Notes: generated from the letters alone by a model not told the origin. A DNA stretch of 64,000 nucleotides from RGIG995 sp045543655 (GCA_045543655.1 JAZPXN010000015.1:25246-89245), one strand, 5' to 3'. Positions 1 through 8,744 are shown, numbered from the stretch's first letter. Made by a program: numbers and translations.

Positions 1-2
1 CC

Positions 3-311
3 GGGGACGTATATTCGCTTTCGGGGCGGGAGGGCTTCTGTGGATGGAGTCATTATACCGGTGCTGCCGGTTGGTATCTGAAGACGGTGACCGAGAATCT
101 TCTCGGCATCCGGCGCGCGTCCGATCGGATTGAAATTACCCCTCAGCTTCCGGACGGGTGGCCGGGTTATACGGCAAGCATCCGCTTCGATGGGGGAGAA
201 ATCAAAATTCGATGCAAAAGAGGCTCTGATCCCGGTATCTATGAAAATGGGGAAAAGATCTCTTCAATTTTGCTTAACGGCAGAAGGCGGGAAATCGTCG
301 TAATTGTATAA
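3..311 (+). CDS. C-terminal end of a GH94 family glycoside phosphorylase / cyclic glucan synthase-like protein (5' truncated)
   Basis: The frame is open from base 3 and runs to a stop at 311, so only about 102 C-terminal residues are present. The visible stretch has GWSHYTGAAGW followed by a Leu-Gly-Ile-Arg block and a short beta-rich tail containing DGWPGY. This is the usual ending of GH94 (former GT36) enzymes such as cellobiose or chitobiose phosphorylases and the phosphorylase domain of cyclic beta-1,2-glucan synthases. Which substrate it handles cannot be told from this piece. It ends just before the hairpin and promoter in front of lgt. Confidence 0.8.
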   Translation, partial: GDVYSLSGREGFCGWSHYTGAAGWYLKTVTENLLGIRRASDRIEITPQLPDGWPGYTASIRFDGGEIKIRCKRGSDPGIYENGEKISSILLNGRRREIVVIV

Positions 312-326
312 AAACGATTCCTCTTC

Positions 327-355
327 TTGACAAATCCGCAGAATGGTGGTATAAT
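327..355 (+). promoter_or_regulatory. sigma-A promoter of lgt-folD
   Basis: TTGACA at 327-332 and TATAAT at 350-355 are both perfect consensus with a 17-nt spacer. Transcription should start near 362, about 23 nt before the lgt start codon. Confidence 0.85.
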
Positions 356-384
356 ATTCGTATCATCATTCTGCGAGGTTTTTT
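338..384 (+). terminator. terminator-like hairpin overlapping the lgt promoter
   Basis: Arms 338-351 and 361-374 can form 14 pairs (two of them G-U) around a 9-nt loop, followed by GAGG and six T. It would terminate the upstream GH94 gene. The -10 box of the lgt promoter lies in the left arm and loop, and the GAGG after the right arm is the lgt ribosome site. Confidence 0.5.
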
Positions 385-1371
385 ATGGAAAACATGGTCG
401 GATTTGAAGGCGTCGGTATTTCTCCTTTTTTGATGGACCGCATCGCCTTTTCCATCGGTAGCTTCGATATTTATTGGTATGCCCTGATCATTACGGTCGG
501 CCTGATTCTTGCCGTGCTGTTCTGCATGTGGCAGGCAAAGAAATTCGATCTTACCGTAGATAACATTTTGGACGTTTTGCTCTTCGGCCTGCCCGTCGGA
601 GTGATTTGCGCCCGGGCCTATTACGTCATTTTTCAATGGGATCAATACGAATCTTTTGCGGAAATGGTTAATATTCGGGACGGCGGACTTGCAATCTACG
701 GTGGCGTAATCGGTGCGTTCGTGACCGGTTATATTTATTGTCGCATCAAGAAGGTTAATCTTCTTGCCATGTTCGATATCGCATCTCTCGGGTTTCTTAT
801 CGGTCAGTCGATCGGCCGTTGGGGCAACTTCGTCAACGGAGAAGCCTACGGGGGCGTGACCGATCTGCCCTGGGGTATGACCATTAACGGATACGGCCCC
901 TACCATCCTACGTTCCTGTATGAATCTCTTTGGAACGTCGTCGGTTTCGTGCTTTTGTTCATTTTTGCAAAAAAATGGATGAAGCATCATGGGGAGGTTT
1001 TCTTCCTCTATTTTGCGTGGTACGGTCTTGGACGATTCTTTATTGAAGGCCTTCGCACCGATAGCCTGTATCTTGGTCCCGTACGGATTTCTCAAATTCT
1101 GGCCGCCGTCTTCTGTCTCGCCGGCGTTGCGTTGTTCGCGCTGTCCCGAAAGGGCTTCATCCGCAAGGTCCAGGATAAAATCGTGGACCGTGCCGTAAAG
1201 AAGCAGCAGGCGTACAAGCCGATCTATACGCCTCTTTTGCAGAATAACGATCCGGCTTTGGGTGGCGCTTCCGTAGAACAATTGACGGAAGGGGAGACCG
1301 CGTCCGAAACGGATTCCGATTCCAACGAAGATATTTCCCGGGAAATAGAAAAGGAAGAACGCGATGGCTAA
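385..1371 (+). CDS. lgt: prolipoprotein diacylglyceryl transferase
   Basis: Lgt transfers diacylglycerol from phosphatidylglycerol to the lipobox cysteine of prelipoproteins in the membrane. The 328-residue product has several hydrophobic segments, the GGLAIYGG segment near residues 100-107, and the family signature GRWGNFVNGE at about 144-153, followed by an HPTFLYES block. The C-terminal 70 residues or so are an acidic, polar extension not needed for the fold. The ATG follows GAGG at 375-378. It overlaps folD by 8 nt, so the two are co-transcribed. The matching signal peptidase gene lspA lies in this window at 8.3-8.7 kb. Confidence 0.95.
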   Translation: MENMVGFEGVGISPFLMDRIAFSIGSFDIYWYALIITVGLILAVLFCMWQAKKFDLTVDNILDVLLFGLPVGVICARAYYVIFQWDQYESFAEMVNIRDGGLAIYGGVIGAFVTGYIYCRIKKVNLLAMFDIASLGFLIGQSIGRWGNFVNGEAYGGVTDLPWGMTINGYGPYHPTFLYESLWNVVGFVLLFIFAKKWMKHHGEVFFLYFAWYGLGRFFIEGLRTDSLYLGPVRISQILAAVFCLAGVALFALSRKGFIRKVQDKIVDRAVKKQQAYKPIYTPLLQNNDPALGGASVEQLTEGETASETDSDSNEDISREIEKEERDG

Positions 1372-2224
1372 AATAATCAGCGGGACCGCACTTGCCGCGA
1401 AGATCCGTGCGCAATTAAAGACCGAAACCGATGAAATGAAAAAAAACGGGACCACCCCCGGCCTTGCCGTCGTCCTCGTGGGCGAAGACCCTGCGTCGAA
1501 GGTTTACGTCCGGAATAAGACGAAGGCTTGTGATGAGATCGGTTTTTATCACGAACAGTACGACCTTCCTGCCGAGATCTCGGAGTCCGAGATTCTGGAG
1601 CTTGTCGACGAGCTGAACCGCTCTGACAAAATCCATGGAATTCTGATTCAGGCACCATTGCCGAAAGGGCTTGATTTTAAAAACATTATCAACCATATTT
1701 CTCCGGATAAGGACGTGGACGCCTTCCACCCCTATAACGTGGGACAAATTATGATTGGTGATTTTGAATTTTTGCCCTGCACGCCTGCGGGTGTTATGGA
1801 GCTGATCCACGAGACCGGAGTTTCCGTGGAAGGAAAGAACTGCGTTGTAGTCGGTCGCAGCAATATCGTAGGAAAACCGCAAGCCATGCTTCTTCTGAAG
1901 GAGAACGGCACCGTAACGATTTGCCATTCCAGAACGCCGGATCTTGCTTCGGTGACCAGGAATGCGGATATCCTCGTTTCTGCCGTTGGGAAGGCCGGCA
2001 TCATTACCGGCGATATGATCAAGCCCGGCGCCGTCGTTATTGACGTTGGTATGAATCGAAACGAAAACGGGAAATTAGTCGGAGACGTTGATTTTGCCTC
2101 AGCAGAAACGGTAGCGGGCTACGTCACTCCCGTTCCCGGCGGTGTCGGCCCCATGACTATTACGATGCTGATGAAAAACACCCTTCGCGCCGCGCGAAAA
2201 TGGGAGCAGAAAAAAAAGTTGTGA
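1364..2224 (+). CDS. folD: bifunctional methylenetetrahydrofolate dehydrogenase / methenyltetrahydrofolate cyclohydrolase
   Basis: FolD interconverts 5,10-methylene-THF, methenyl-THF and 10-formyl-THF in cytosolic one-carbon metabolism. The 286-residue length is typical. The catalytic Tyr-x-x-x-Lys motif is visible at about Y48 and K52, the QAPLP substrate loop near residue 96, the nucleotide-binding segment VVGRSNIVGKP in the middle, and PGGVGPMT near 259-266. The start lies inside the end of lgt, suggesting translational coupling. A tRNA gene with its own promoter follows. Confidence 0.96.
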   Translation: MAKIISGTALAAKIRAQLKTETDEMKKNGTTPGLAVVLVGEDPASKVYVRNKTKACDEIGFYHEQYDLPAEISESEILELVDELNRSDKIHGILIQAPLPKGLDFKNIINHISPDKDVDAFHPYNVGQIMIGDFEFLPCTPAGVMELIHETGVSVEGKNCVVVGRSNIVGKPQAMLLLKENGTVTICHSRTPDLASVTRNADILVSAVGKAGIITGDMIKPGAVVIDVGMNRNENGKLVGDVDFASAETVAGYVTPVPGGVGPMTITMLMKNTLRAARKWEQKKKL

Positions 2225-2252
2225 CGGAATTGCAACAAATATAATTTCCCTC

Positions 2253-2281
2253 TTGACATTTTACGAGAAATTTGTTATAAT
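2253..2281 (+). promoter_or_regulatory. sigma-A promoter of tRNA-Thr
   Basis: Perfect TTGACA (2253-2258) and TATAAT (2276-2281) with 17-nt spacing, ending 12 nt before the tRNA. Confidence 0.85.
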
Positions 2282-2293
2282 GTTCAAGTAATC

Positions 2294-2369
2294 GCTGATG
2301 TAGCTCAGTCGGTAGAGTGCGTCCTTGGTAAGGACGAGGTCGTCGGTTCGATCCCGATCATCAGCTCCA
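2294..2369 (+). tRNA. tRNA-Thr (anticodon GGT)
   Basis: The cloverleaf begins GCTGATG and closes with its complement before an encoded CCA. The anticodon stem CGTCC/GGACG encloses the loop TTGGTAA, giving anticodon GGT (Thr, ACC/ACT codons). The T-arm GGTTCGATCC is intact. The gene has its own promoter and terminator. Confidence 0.96.
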
Positions 2370-2371
2370 AA

Positions 2372-2398
2372 AAACCCTTGATTTTCAAGGGTTTTTTT
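2372..2398 (+). terminator. intrinsic terminator after tRNA-Thr
   Basis: Stem AAACCCTTG / CAAGGGTTT with a 5-nt loop, followed by a run of T immediately after the tRNA CCA end. Confidence 0.85.
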
Positions 2399-2425
2399 GT
2401 TGTATAAGAAAGGGATTGACAAGAG

Positions 2426-3574
2426 ATGAATCAGCAGCAAAAAGGAAAAATCCAATTGTTTTTCGGTGGTTTTTGTCAGCGTTACAATGCCGGGAAAGAC
2501 TATTTTGCCGAAGTGTCTTTTGAATTCGTTTCCGGACGAAAAACCTATACCGGTTCGATCGTAAAATCCGACGCCGGATTTGAATACCGTTTTTCGGGGA
2601 AGCGCACGGCAACCGATCTTTCCGTTGCGCTGGATTATCTTCTGGAAGATCTTTTGAAATACGATTCTGCCGTCGTTCGTTATAAGGAACGGGGGCTTAC
2701 TACGGAACTGCAGGCCGACGGCCGTAACGTAAAGGTCGTGAAAAGGGAAGAGGCAAACGAAACCGTCGCCGTTTCCCCCGGAAAGAAAGAATATCAGATC
2801 GATCTGCGCAAAGCGTCGAAATTGATGACCGCCCTTGGGTATTGTGATAAAGACGGTAAATTACGCAACGACATGATCCGTAAGTACAATCAGACCAATC
2901 ATATTCTTGAGTTGATTTCCCACCTTTTTGAAGGGAAAAACGATATTACCGTTGTTGATTGCGCCTGCGGAAAATCTTATCTCTCGTTCGTGCTGAATTA
3001 TTATCTCTGGGAAGAAAAGCGCATTCGTGCTCGTTTCGTCGGAATTGATATCTCTCCGAAGGTCATAGAAGCCAGCAAAAAGATTGCGAAAGACCTTGGG
3101 TACACGAATATGGAATTTATCTGTGAAGACCTGCGAACCTACGAGAGTGATTTTCATCCTGACGTAGTAGTCTCCCTCCACGCCTGCGACACCGCCACAG
3201 ATATGGCCCTTGGTTACGCTCTTCGGCACCGGGCGGAAAGTATCGTCTGCGTCCCTTGCTGTCACAAAGAACTGTTGAAGCAATATAAAATCGAAGAATT
3301 TGAACCGATTACTTCTCACGGCGTTTTTCGCGCGCGTCTCAACGATCTTATTACAGACGGTCTTCGGGCTTTAAAATTGGAATCGGAGGGATACGACGTT
3401 CAGTGCGTGGAGTTCTGTTCGCCTATAGATACGCCCAAAAATCTGCTGATTTCAGCTAATAAAGTTGCTGATGAAAAACGCGCTGCAAAAGAGAAATACT
3501 ATCAACTTCTTTCACATTGGAGCGTTCGCCCTTCTATAGAATACTATTCTGCAATCCCTACGGATCTTGAGTAA
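2426..3574 (+). CDS. SAM-dependent methyltransferase, Methyltransf_32-like
   Basis: The 382-residue protein carries a class I methyltransferase domain in its central and C-terminal part. Motif I is VVDCACGKSYLSF, followed by an acidic strand end GIDIS and the segment VSLHACDTATD, with a CVPCCHK segment further on. This layout matches the Methyltransf_32 group (related to eukaryotic GSTCD); the substrate is unknown. The N-terminal 120 residues look like a separate beta-rich region. It is a single-gene unit with an AAAGGG site upstream of the ATG. It could act on RNA or a small thiol-containing substrate, but the sequence does not decide. Confidence 0.75.
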   Translation: MNQQQKGKIQLFFGGFCQRYNAGKDYFAEVSFEFVSGRKTYTGSIVKSDAGFEYRFSGKRTATDLSVALDYLLEDLLKYDSAVVRYKERGLTTELQADGRNVKVVKREEANETVAVSPGKKEYQIDLRKASKLMTALGYCDKDGKLRNDMIRKYNQTNHILELISHLFEGKNDITVVDCACGKSYLSFVLNYYLWEEKRIRARFVGIDISPKVIEASKKIAKDLGYTNMEFICEDLRTYESDFHPDVVVSLHACDTATDMALGYALRHRAESIVCVPCCHKELLKQYKIEEFEPITSHGVFRARLNDLITDGLRALKLESEGYDVQCVEFCSPIDTPKNLLISANKVADEKRAAKEKYYQLLSHWSVRPSIEYYSAIPTDLE

Positions 3575-3696
3575 TTCGAACAAAAATAAACGGCAATATG
3601 TCGTAATAGTATCAAAATTGTGAACTTTAATGGATTCGATAGTTTTTATTTGCCTTGGGGTAACATTCACGACACAGATAAATCAAAAGAATAAGG

Positions 3697-3702
3697 TATA
3701 AT
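3697..3702 (+). promoter_or_regulatory. -10 box upstream of the glycosyltransferase gene
   Basis: A clean TATAAT with no good -35 at 17 nt, about 59 nt before the TTG start. The TATAAT is clear, the promoter as a whole is weak. Confidence 0.4.
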
Positions 3703-3760
3703 ATACGATAGTGATTATAATCGTTTCTTGTGCCCACTACAAATGAAAGGATGACTTCGT

Positions 3761-5038
3761 TTGATTACCGTACAGGATTTTATCAGCAGCTTTAATTCGC
3801 TGATTTTTATCGTATTCATGCTCCTGTATTCATACCAGCTGTTCTATATTCTCGTCGCGTTTTTCCGCAAGCACAAAGGGAAAGATCCTCAAAAGATCAA
3901 GCAGCATAAATACGGTTTTTTGATTGCTGCCCGGAATGAATCCGTTGTAATCGGCCAGCTGATCAACAGTATCCGGCAGCAGGATTATCCCGCAGAGCTG
4001 ATTCGTATTTTCGTTGTCGCCGACAATTGCACCGATAATACTGCCGAAGTCGCCCGGAACGCCGGCGCCGTGGTTTACGAGCGCTTCAATCAGGAGTTCG
4101 TAGGGAAGGGGTATGCCCTTGATTACGGCCTTAAATGCATTGATCGCGATTTCGGTTCTGAAAATATCGAAGGAATCTTCATCTTTGATGCGGACAACCT
4201 GCTTTCCAAGAATTATATTGCCAAGATGAATGCCGTTTTTGACGAAGGTTACCCCGTCGTTACCAGTTATCGCAACAGCAAGAACTACGGTACAAACTGG
4301 CTCACCGCAGGCTACAGCCTTTGGTTTCTGAGAGAGAGCAAGTATCTCAATAATTCCCGCATGCTGATGGATACCAATTGCGCTGTTTCCGGTACCGGTT
4401 TTTTGGTCAACACCGAGGTGTTCCGTGAGAACGACGGTTGGCATTATACGCTCTTGACCGAAGATATTGAATTTTCCGTGGACTGTGCTGTCGCGGATCG
4501 CAGAATCGGTTATGCAGACGCGGAGTTTTATGATGAGCAACCCACGACCTTTGCTCAGTCCTGGCAGCAGCGGATGCGTTGGGCGAAAGGCTTTTATCAG
4601 GTATTTGGGAAATACGGAAAGAAGCTCGCTTCCAATTGGCTGATGAAATTCAGTTTTTCCTGCTATGACCTGACAATGACCATTTTCCCCGCATTGTTTA
4701 TTACGCTGGCTTGTTGTTTGACAAACATTTGCGTGCTGATCTATGCGCTTTTTCAAGGGCCCGGAGCCGCAGAATTGATCGGTATTACGCTGTCCTCGCT
4801 GGCTGTAACCGTCATCAACTTCTACGTTACCGTATTTCTCGTAGGTCTTTTGACCACGATTACCGAATGGAAGAAGATCGATTGTCCTCCCGGAAAGAAG
4901 ATCCTATATCTCTTTACCTTCCCGCTATTCATGTTCACCTACGTTCCCATTGCAATCGCGGCGCTCTTTAAGAAGGTAAAATGGGTTCCGATCCAACATC
5001 GGGTTGCCAAAAATATTGAAGACATTGAAAGCAAATAA
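3761..5038 (+). CDS. membrane glycosyltransferase family 2 (cellulose synthase-like)
   Basis: A processive-type GT2 enzyme anchored in the membrane. A TM segment spans residues 12-36. The catalytic domain shows D88 in ADNCTDN, the DAD metal site at 143-145, the TED general-base motif at 233-235 and QQRMRW (QxxRW) at 269-274. Three more hydrophobic segments follow between about 295 and 410. These are the classic residues of cellulose, chitin or hyaluronan synthase-like enzymes, but the 425-residue form without a PilZ domain is common for exopolysaccharide or glycolipid synthesis. The start is TTG; an AAAGG site lies 10 nt upstream and no ATG fits the frame. Product unknown. Confidence 0.85.
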   Translation: MITVQDFISSFNSLIFIVFMLLYSYQLFYILVAFFRKHKGKDPQKIKQHKYGFLIAARNESVVIGQLINSIRQQDYPAELIRIFVVADNCTDNTAEVARNAGAVVYERFNQEFVGKGYALDYGLKCIDRDFGSENIEGIFIFDADNLLSKNYIAKMNAVFDEGYPVVTSYRNSKNYGTNWLTAGYSLWFLRESKYLNNSRMLMDTNCAVSGTGFLVNTEVFRENDGWHYTLLTEDIEFSVDCAVADRRIGYADAEFYDEQPTTFAQSWQQRMRWAKGFYQVFGKYGKKLASNWLMKFSFSCYDLTMTIFPALFITLACCLTNICVLIYALFQGPGAAELIGITLSSLAVTVINFYVTVFLVGLLTTITEWKKIDCPPGKKILYLFTFPLFMFTYVPIAIAALFKKVKWVPIQHRVAKNIEDIESK

Positions 5039-5043
5039 CCGAA

Positions 5044-5075
5044 ACCGGCAGGGAAGACCTGCCGGTATTCTTTTT
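5044..5075 (+). terminator. intrinsic terminator
   Basis: ACCGGCAGG / CCTGCCGGT with a 5-nt loop, then ATTCTTTTT, directly after the glycosyltransferase stop. Confidence 0.85.
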
Positions 5076-5406
5076 ATCAGATATCCAACGGAATAGATAA
5101 ATCACAGTTTAATTAAAACTTCATTTAGATTTGGATCTCAGCGATATACTCAGCCGTTTATCGCTCGATTGTTATAAATCGGACACACTAACTCATAAGA
5201 CGTAGGACAAGTAAGATCGCGAAGCAAATCATGAATTTTGATTTAACGCCTTCGATCTCAAGATTCGTTGATATAAAAAAATAATAAACACCAAAAAAGC
5301 AGTCACGCGATCAACTTTAAATATCAATATCGAATAATTGCAGCAATGCTGTAGTTCGAAAGGGAAGAGATTTTGCCACCTTCCGTCTCAATTTTCAGAA
5401 ATAGAC

Positions 5407-5436
5407 AATTGCGCAAAATGAATATTTTGCGCAATT
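5407..5436. repeat. perfect 13-bp inverted repeat
   Basis: AATTGCGCAAAAT, four bases, then its exact complement. No U-tract follows, so it resembles a protein-binding dyad or cruciform more than a terminator. Confidence 0.6.
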
Positions 5437-5815
5437 AAGGGGAGAAGATTTCAAAAGAGCGTATGTGTTTTTCGATTGAATTGCTCTCCGTACGGTGTCG
5501 TCCACATACGGCAAACCTTTTGTATTGCATTGCGTTGTACTGCGCAGATTCTGTTATAATTTTAAAGCTTGATTTGCTTTTTTACGGTGCTGCATATATT
5601 ACGATCAGATTCGCTGAACGGCGATTACAAACTTAACTTTTGATCGTTCGTATTCCATTACGATTGAATCATACCTAAAAATCCGGAAATCTTTTCTTTT
5701 TATTTTGCTCAATACAGTTTAGGCATTGCTCCGAATAAAATAAAAAGAAATTATTTCGACGAATCGTCCGAAATTTTCGTTTAATGATCTCTATATTCTG
5801 GAGGTATCGCTTATA

Positions 5816-5926
5816 TTGCGTAACCTGAGTCTGATGGTGGTTCATTGCTTATATTCGGGTTTGACATCCTTAATTCTCTCCACGATTCTCATTCCTGGTT
5901 CTATTTTTCCCCTGCTAACGGTCTGA
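5816..5926 (+). CDS. possible small hydrophobic protein (36 aa)
   Basis: A 36-codon frame starting at TTG is preceded by a strong GGAGGT at 5800-5805 with suitable spacing. The product is almost wholly hydrophobic in its C-terminal two thirds, so it could be a single-span membrane peptide or a leader peptide. TTG starts are used elsewhere in this window. No homologue is recognised and no clear promoter was found, so it may be chance. Confidence 0.25.
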   Translation: MRNLSLMVVHCLYSGLTSLILSTILIPGSIFPLLTV

Positions 5927-6143
5927 TTGGCAAAATATCGGTATACCAATTCGGTATAAAACGATCAAATCAAAATTTAAATCAATTGAGGTAGTTTTGC
6001 GCAGTTTGCAATTTTGTCACAATTACAAAAAGCATTGATATTACAACGATAGAGCGACTAATTAACTGCACAAATATACCAATTTGGTTTGTAGTGATAT
6101 TTAAGATTTTTAATCGATTTTGATATTTTCTCTTTGGATTCTA

Positions 6144-6172
6144 TTGACATTTTTGAGTGAATGTGATACAAT
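6144..6172 (+). promoter_or_regulatory. sigma-A promoter of the Xer recombinase gene
   Basis: TTGACA (6144-6149) and TACAAT (6167-6172) with 17-nt spacing, 28 nt before the start codon. Confidence 0.85.
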
Positions 6173-6199
6173 ATTATCAGTTAATAGGAGGTGGTTCTT

Positions 6200-7207
6200 A
6201 TGGCGAATCCGGTTTACATGAAGCGTGCGGATATGACGCACGTTCCGGATTATTGCGTTCGTTATCTGGTGGATCTTCAGGTCGTGAGGGCCCTCTCCCC
6301 TTTGGCAGTTCGTGAATATTATTTGGATCTTCGCACTTTTTTTCGATACATGAAAGTTGGCGATAGCCTTTCGGAAGAAGAATTTAATCAGGTTGACGCC
6401 TCGGATTTTACGATCGAGCAGTTTCGTAAGATTTCACTTGCGGATCTTCACGAATACCTGGCATTCCGGCAGAGTGAGCTCAACAACAGCGCTAAAACCC
6501 GGATGCGGAAGATCTCCAGCTTGCGGGGGTTGTTCAAATATCTCGCGACGCAAAAGTTGATCACGGAAAACCCGACGTTGGATCTTCGTTCTCCTAAAAC
6601 GGAAAAGAAACTTCCCCATTACCTGACCTTCCGGCAGAGTTATGCATTGCTTAGCTCCATTGACGGACGATTTAAGGCGCGAAATCTTGCCATCATTACT
6701 CTTTTTTTGAATTGTGGCATCCGTCTGTCCGAGCTCGTCGGACTGAACTACAATAGCATCAGCGAGCGACATCTGCGCGTTCGAGGAAAAGGTAATAAGG
6801 AACGAATTCTGTACCTGAACGATGCTTGTCTGGCAGCCCTGAAGGAATATGAAGCCGAACGCGCTACCTACACGTTCCGCATTACGGAACCGGAAGCCCT
6901 GTTTGTCAGCCAGAGAGGAAGCCGGATATCTCAGCGCATGGTTCAGACGATGGTTAAGGAGTTTATGAAGCGGTGCGGGATCGATACGGAAGTATATTCG
7001 GTTCATAAACTGCGTCATACGGCTGCAACGTTAATGTATCAAAATGGCGTTGACGTGCGTATTTTGCAGGAAATTCTCGGTCACTCCAACCTTGGAACTA
7101 CACAAATTTATACGCACATTACCAGTTCTCAGATCGAAGATTCCATGAAAGTGATTTCTATTTCCGGAGCAAGCTCTCCGACTGTTGATGACGAAGAGGA
7201 TGAATAA
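6200..7207 (+). CDS. tyrosine recombinase, XerC/XerD-like
   Basis: A 335-residue site-specific recombinase. The N-terminal SAM-like DNA-binding domain (about 10-110) is followed by the catalytic domain with the first Arg in CGIRLSELVGL, the catalytic Lys in RVRGKGNKER, HKLRHTAAT (HxxR), the second His in LGHSNLGTTQ, and the nucleophile Tyr in IYTHI. The ATG at 6200 was chosen over a GTG at 6191 because AGGAGG (6186-6191) stands 8 nt before it. Size and motifs fit chromosome-dimer resolution recombinases rather than phage integrases. No neighbouring excisionase or attachment site is evident, and no dif site was recognised in the upstream AT-rich region. Confidence 0.85.
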   Translation: MANPVYMKRADMTHVPDYCVRYLVDLQVVRALSPLAVREYYLDLRTFFRYMKVGDSLSEEEFNQVDASDFTIEQFRKISLADLHEYLAFRQSELNNSAKTRMRKISSLRGLFKYLATQKLITENPTLDLRSPKTEKKLPHYLTFRQSYALLSSIDGRFKARNLAIITLFLNCGIRLSELVGLNYNSISERHLRVRGKGNKERILYLNDACLAALKEYEAERATYTFRITEPEALFVSQRGSRISQRMVQTMVKEFMKRCGIDTEVYSVHKLRHTAATLMYQNGVDVRILQEILGHSNLGTTQIYTHITSSQIEDSMKVISISGASSPTVDDEEDE

Positions 7208-7209
7208 TT

Positions 7210-7243
7210 GAAAGGACAGAGAATCAAAATTCTCTGTCCTTTC
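7210..7243. terminator. strong stem-loop between xer and rluD
   Basis: A perfect 15-bp stem (GAAAGGACAGAGAAT and its complement) with loop CAAA. The T-tract is poor, but position between convergent genes fits a bidirectional terminator. Confidence 0.6.
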
Positions 7244-7321
7244 GCTTTACTGCATAGAAGTTCCCGTATATCCGATGGTGGAGCCGGACCAACTGTTATT
7301 TTGAATCATATGCATACCTCG

Positions 7322-8260
7322 TCAGCTCCGTTTTTCTAATTTTGCCAAAAGCGTAAGGAAATGCTCCGGCAATGAGGAATCAAATTCAAGATAATTTTTC
7401 GTGATCGGGTGAATAAATCCGATCTTTTTTGCGTGCAAACACTGCCCGGCAAGTCCAAATGTGTCTGCATTTTTCGGCGCGTAGATCGGATCGCCAACGA
7501 TGGCGTGCCCCTTCGACGACACGTGTACCCGGATCTGGTGGGTGCGTCCGGTTTCGAGACGGAAACGCAGATGTGAATAGCCGGGGAAATTGCGGACCGT
7601 TTCATAATGGGTAATTGCATCCTTGGAATTTACCGCCGTAATCGCCATCTTTTTCCGGTCTTTTGGATCTCTGCCGATGGGAGCATGGATCGTGCCGCAC
7701 GGCTCTTTGAGATTTCCGATCACAATCGCTTCATATTCCCGCAGAAAGGAGTGCTCTTTGATCTGTTGTGCCAAACCGATATGAGCATCGTTCGTCTTCG
7801 CAACGATCAGAAGCCCTGAAGTATCCTTATCGATTCGGTGTACAATCCCGGGGCGAAGAACTCCGTTAATTCCGGAAAGACCTCCCTTGCAATGGGCGAG
7901 CAGAGCGTTGACTAGCGTTCCGTCAAGGTTTCCTGCCGCAGGGTGAACCACCATTCCCTGAGGTTTGTTTACCACGAGAAGCTCTTTATCCTCGTATACG
8001 ATATCCAGCGGAATATCCTGGGCTACCGCCTCCAGAGGCTTCGGATCGGGGATCTGAACAACGATCTGGTCTCCCCCTTTGATTTTTTCGCTCTTTCCGG
8101 CAGGCTTTCCGTTCAGAAGGATCAGTCCCTGTTCCAATAAAGACGAAACAGCCGAACGGGAAAAAACCTGTTCGGCAGTATCGTTGAGCTTTATTGAAAG
8201 ATATTTATCAATGCGCTCCGAAGAAGTCCCTTCGGGAATGGAAAGAATACGTTCAGTCAT
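7322..8260 (-). CDS. rluD: RluA-family ribosomal large-subunit pseudouridine synthase
   Basis: Converts uridines of 23S rRNA to pseudouridine. Residues 11-75 form an S4 RNA-binding domain and the catalytic domain follows, with HRIDKDTSGL at about 141-150 where D144 is the catalytic aspartate, and the RxHQIRVH segment further on. The start is the ATG that overlaps the lspA stop (TGATG), giving 312 residues; a longer upstream frame has no ribosome site. It is the last gene of the division/lipoprotein block. RluD is the usual name for this Firmicutes neighbour of lspA, but the exact rRNA target is inferred. Confidence 0.9.
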   Translation of the reverse strand: MTERILSIPEGTSSERIDKYLSIKLNDTAEQVFSRSAVSSLLEQGLILLNGKPAGKSEKIKGGDQIVVQIPDPKPLEAVAQDIPLDIVYEDKELLVVNKPQGMVVHPAAGNLDGTLVNALLAHCKGGLSGINGVLRPGIVHRIDKDTSGLLIVAKTNDAHIGLAQQIKEHSFLREYEAIVIGNLKEPCGTIHAPIGRDPKDRKKMAITAVNSKDAITHYETVRNFPGYSHLRFRLETGRTHQIRVHVSSKGHAIVGDPIYAPKNADTFGLAGQCLHAKKIGFIHPITKNYLEFDSSLPEHFLTLLAKLEKRS

Positions 8261-8739
8261 CAGTCCAGGATCTCTCCTTTTGAAAAAAGGAACAGAAGGA
8301 TAAACAATATGCTTCCGCAACAGACGAAAACGTCCGCCACGTTGAATACGGCGAAATCGATCAAGTAGAAGTCAAACATATCGACCACGAATCCGCGAAA
8401 AACTCGGTCGATCAGATTTCCAACGCCGCCGCCAATGACGCAGACGAGACATACGCGTCCCAAAGCGGAGCGAACCTTTCCTTTGAAAAGCAAAACCGCG
8501 AGAAGGGTACAAAGAACCAACGTCAGAACGATGAAAAACCACGTTTGTCCTGACAGGATACTGAAGGCTGCACCGGTATTTTCGCAATAGGTAAGACGAA
8601 ATACGCCGGGCCAAAGTTCGAAGGAGCCGATGGGGCGAAGATCCCGATAAACGAGCGCCTTCACCAACTGATCAACGCCGAGAATCGACGTAAGGATCAG
8701 AAGATAGCCCCACCACTCTCTTGCAGAGGTTCGCTTCAT
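8260..8739 (-). CDS. lspA: lipoprotein signal peptidase II
   Basis: LspA cleaves signal peptides of diacylglyceryl-modified prelipoproteins in the membrane. The 159-residue protein has four hydrophobic segments, the NTGAAFSIL motif and the two catalytic aspartates in GNLIDRV and FNVADVF. The ATG at 8739 is used here; a TTG at 8748 overlapping the divIVA stop is an alternative. Ribosome sites are weak for both, suggesting coupling to divIVA. Works downstream of Lgt, encoded at the left of this window. Confidence 0.95.
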   Translation of the reverse strand: MKRTSAREWWGYLLILTSILGVDQLVKALVYRDLRPIGSFELWPGVFRLTYCENTGAAFSILSGQTWFFIVLTLVLCTLLAVLLFKGKVRSALGRVCLVCVIGGGVGNLIDRVFRGFVVDMFDFYLIDFAVFNVADVFVCCGSILFILLFLFSKGEILD

Positions 8740-8744
8740 TTTAA

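Larger units (their letters stand above)
5076..6143 (+). other. 1.1-kb AT-rich gene-poor region
   Basis: No convincing long reading frame is present on either strand. It contains a perfect 13-bp palindrome (5407-5436), an isolated TATAAT (5555-5560) without a good -35, one small hydrophobic reading frame (5816-5926), and two similar dyads around TATACCAATT (near 5942 and 6064) upstream of the recombinase gene. Base composition is clearly more AT-rich than the flanking genes. It could hold an unrecognised small RNA or be a decayed region. Confidence 0.5.

Noticed and set aside
5076..6199. A dif recombination site near the Xer recombinase gene
   Set aside because: No sequence resembling the Firmicutes dif consensus was found by eye; the dyads present do not have the 11-6-11 arrangement.
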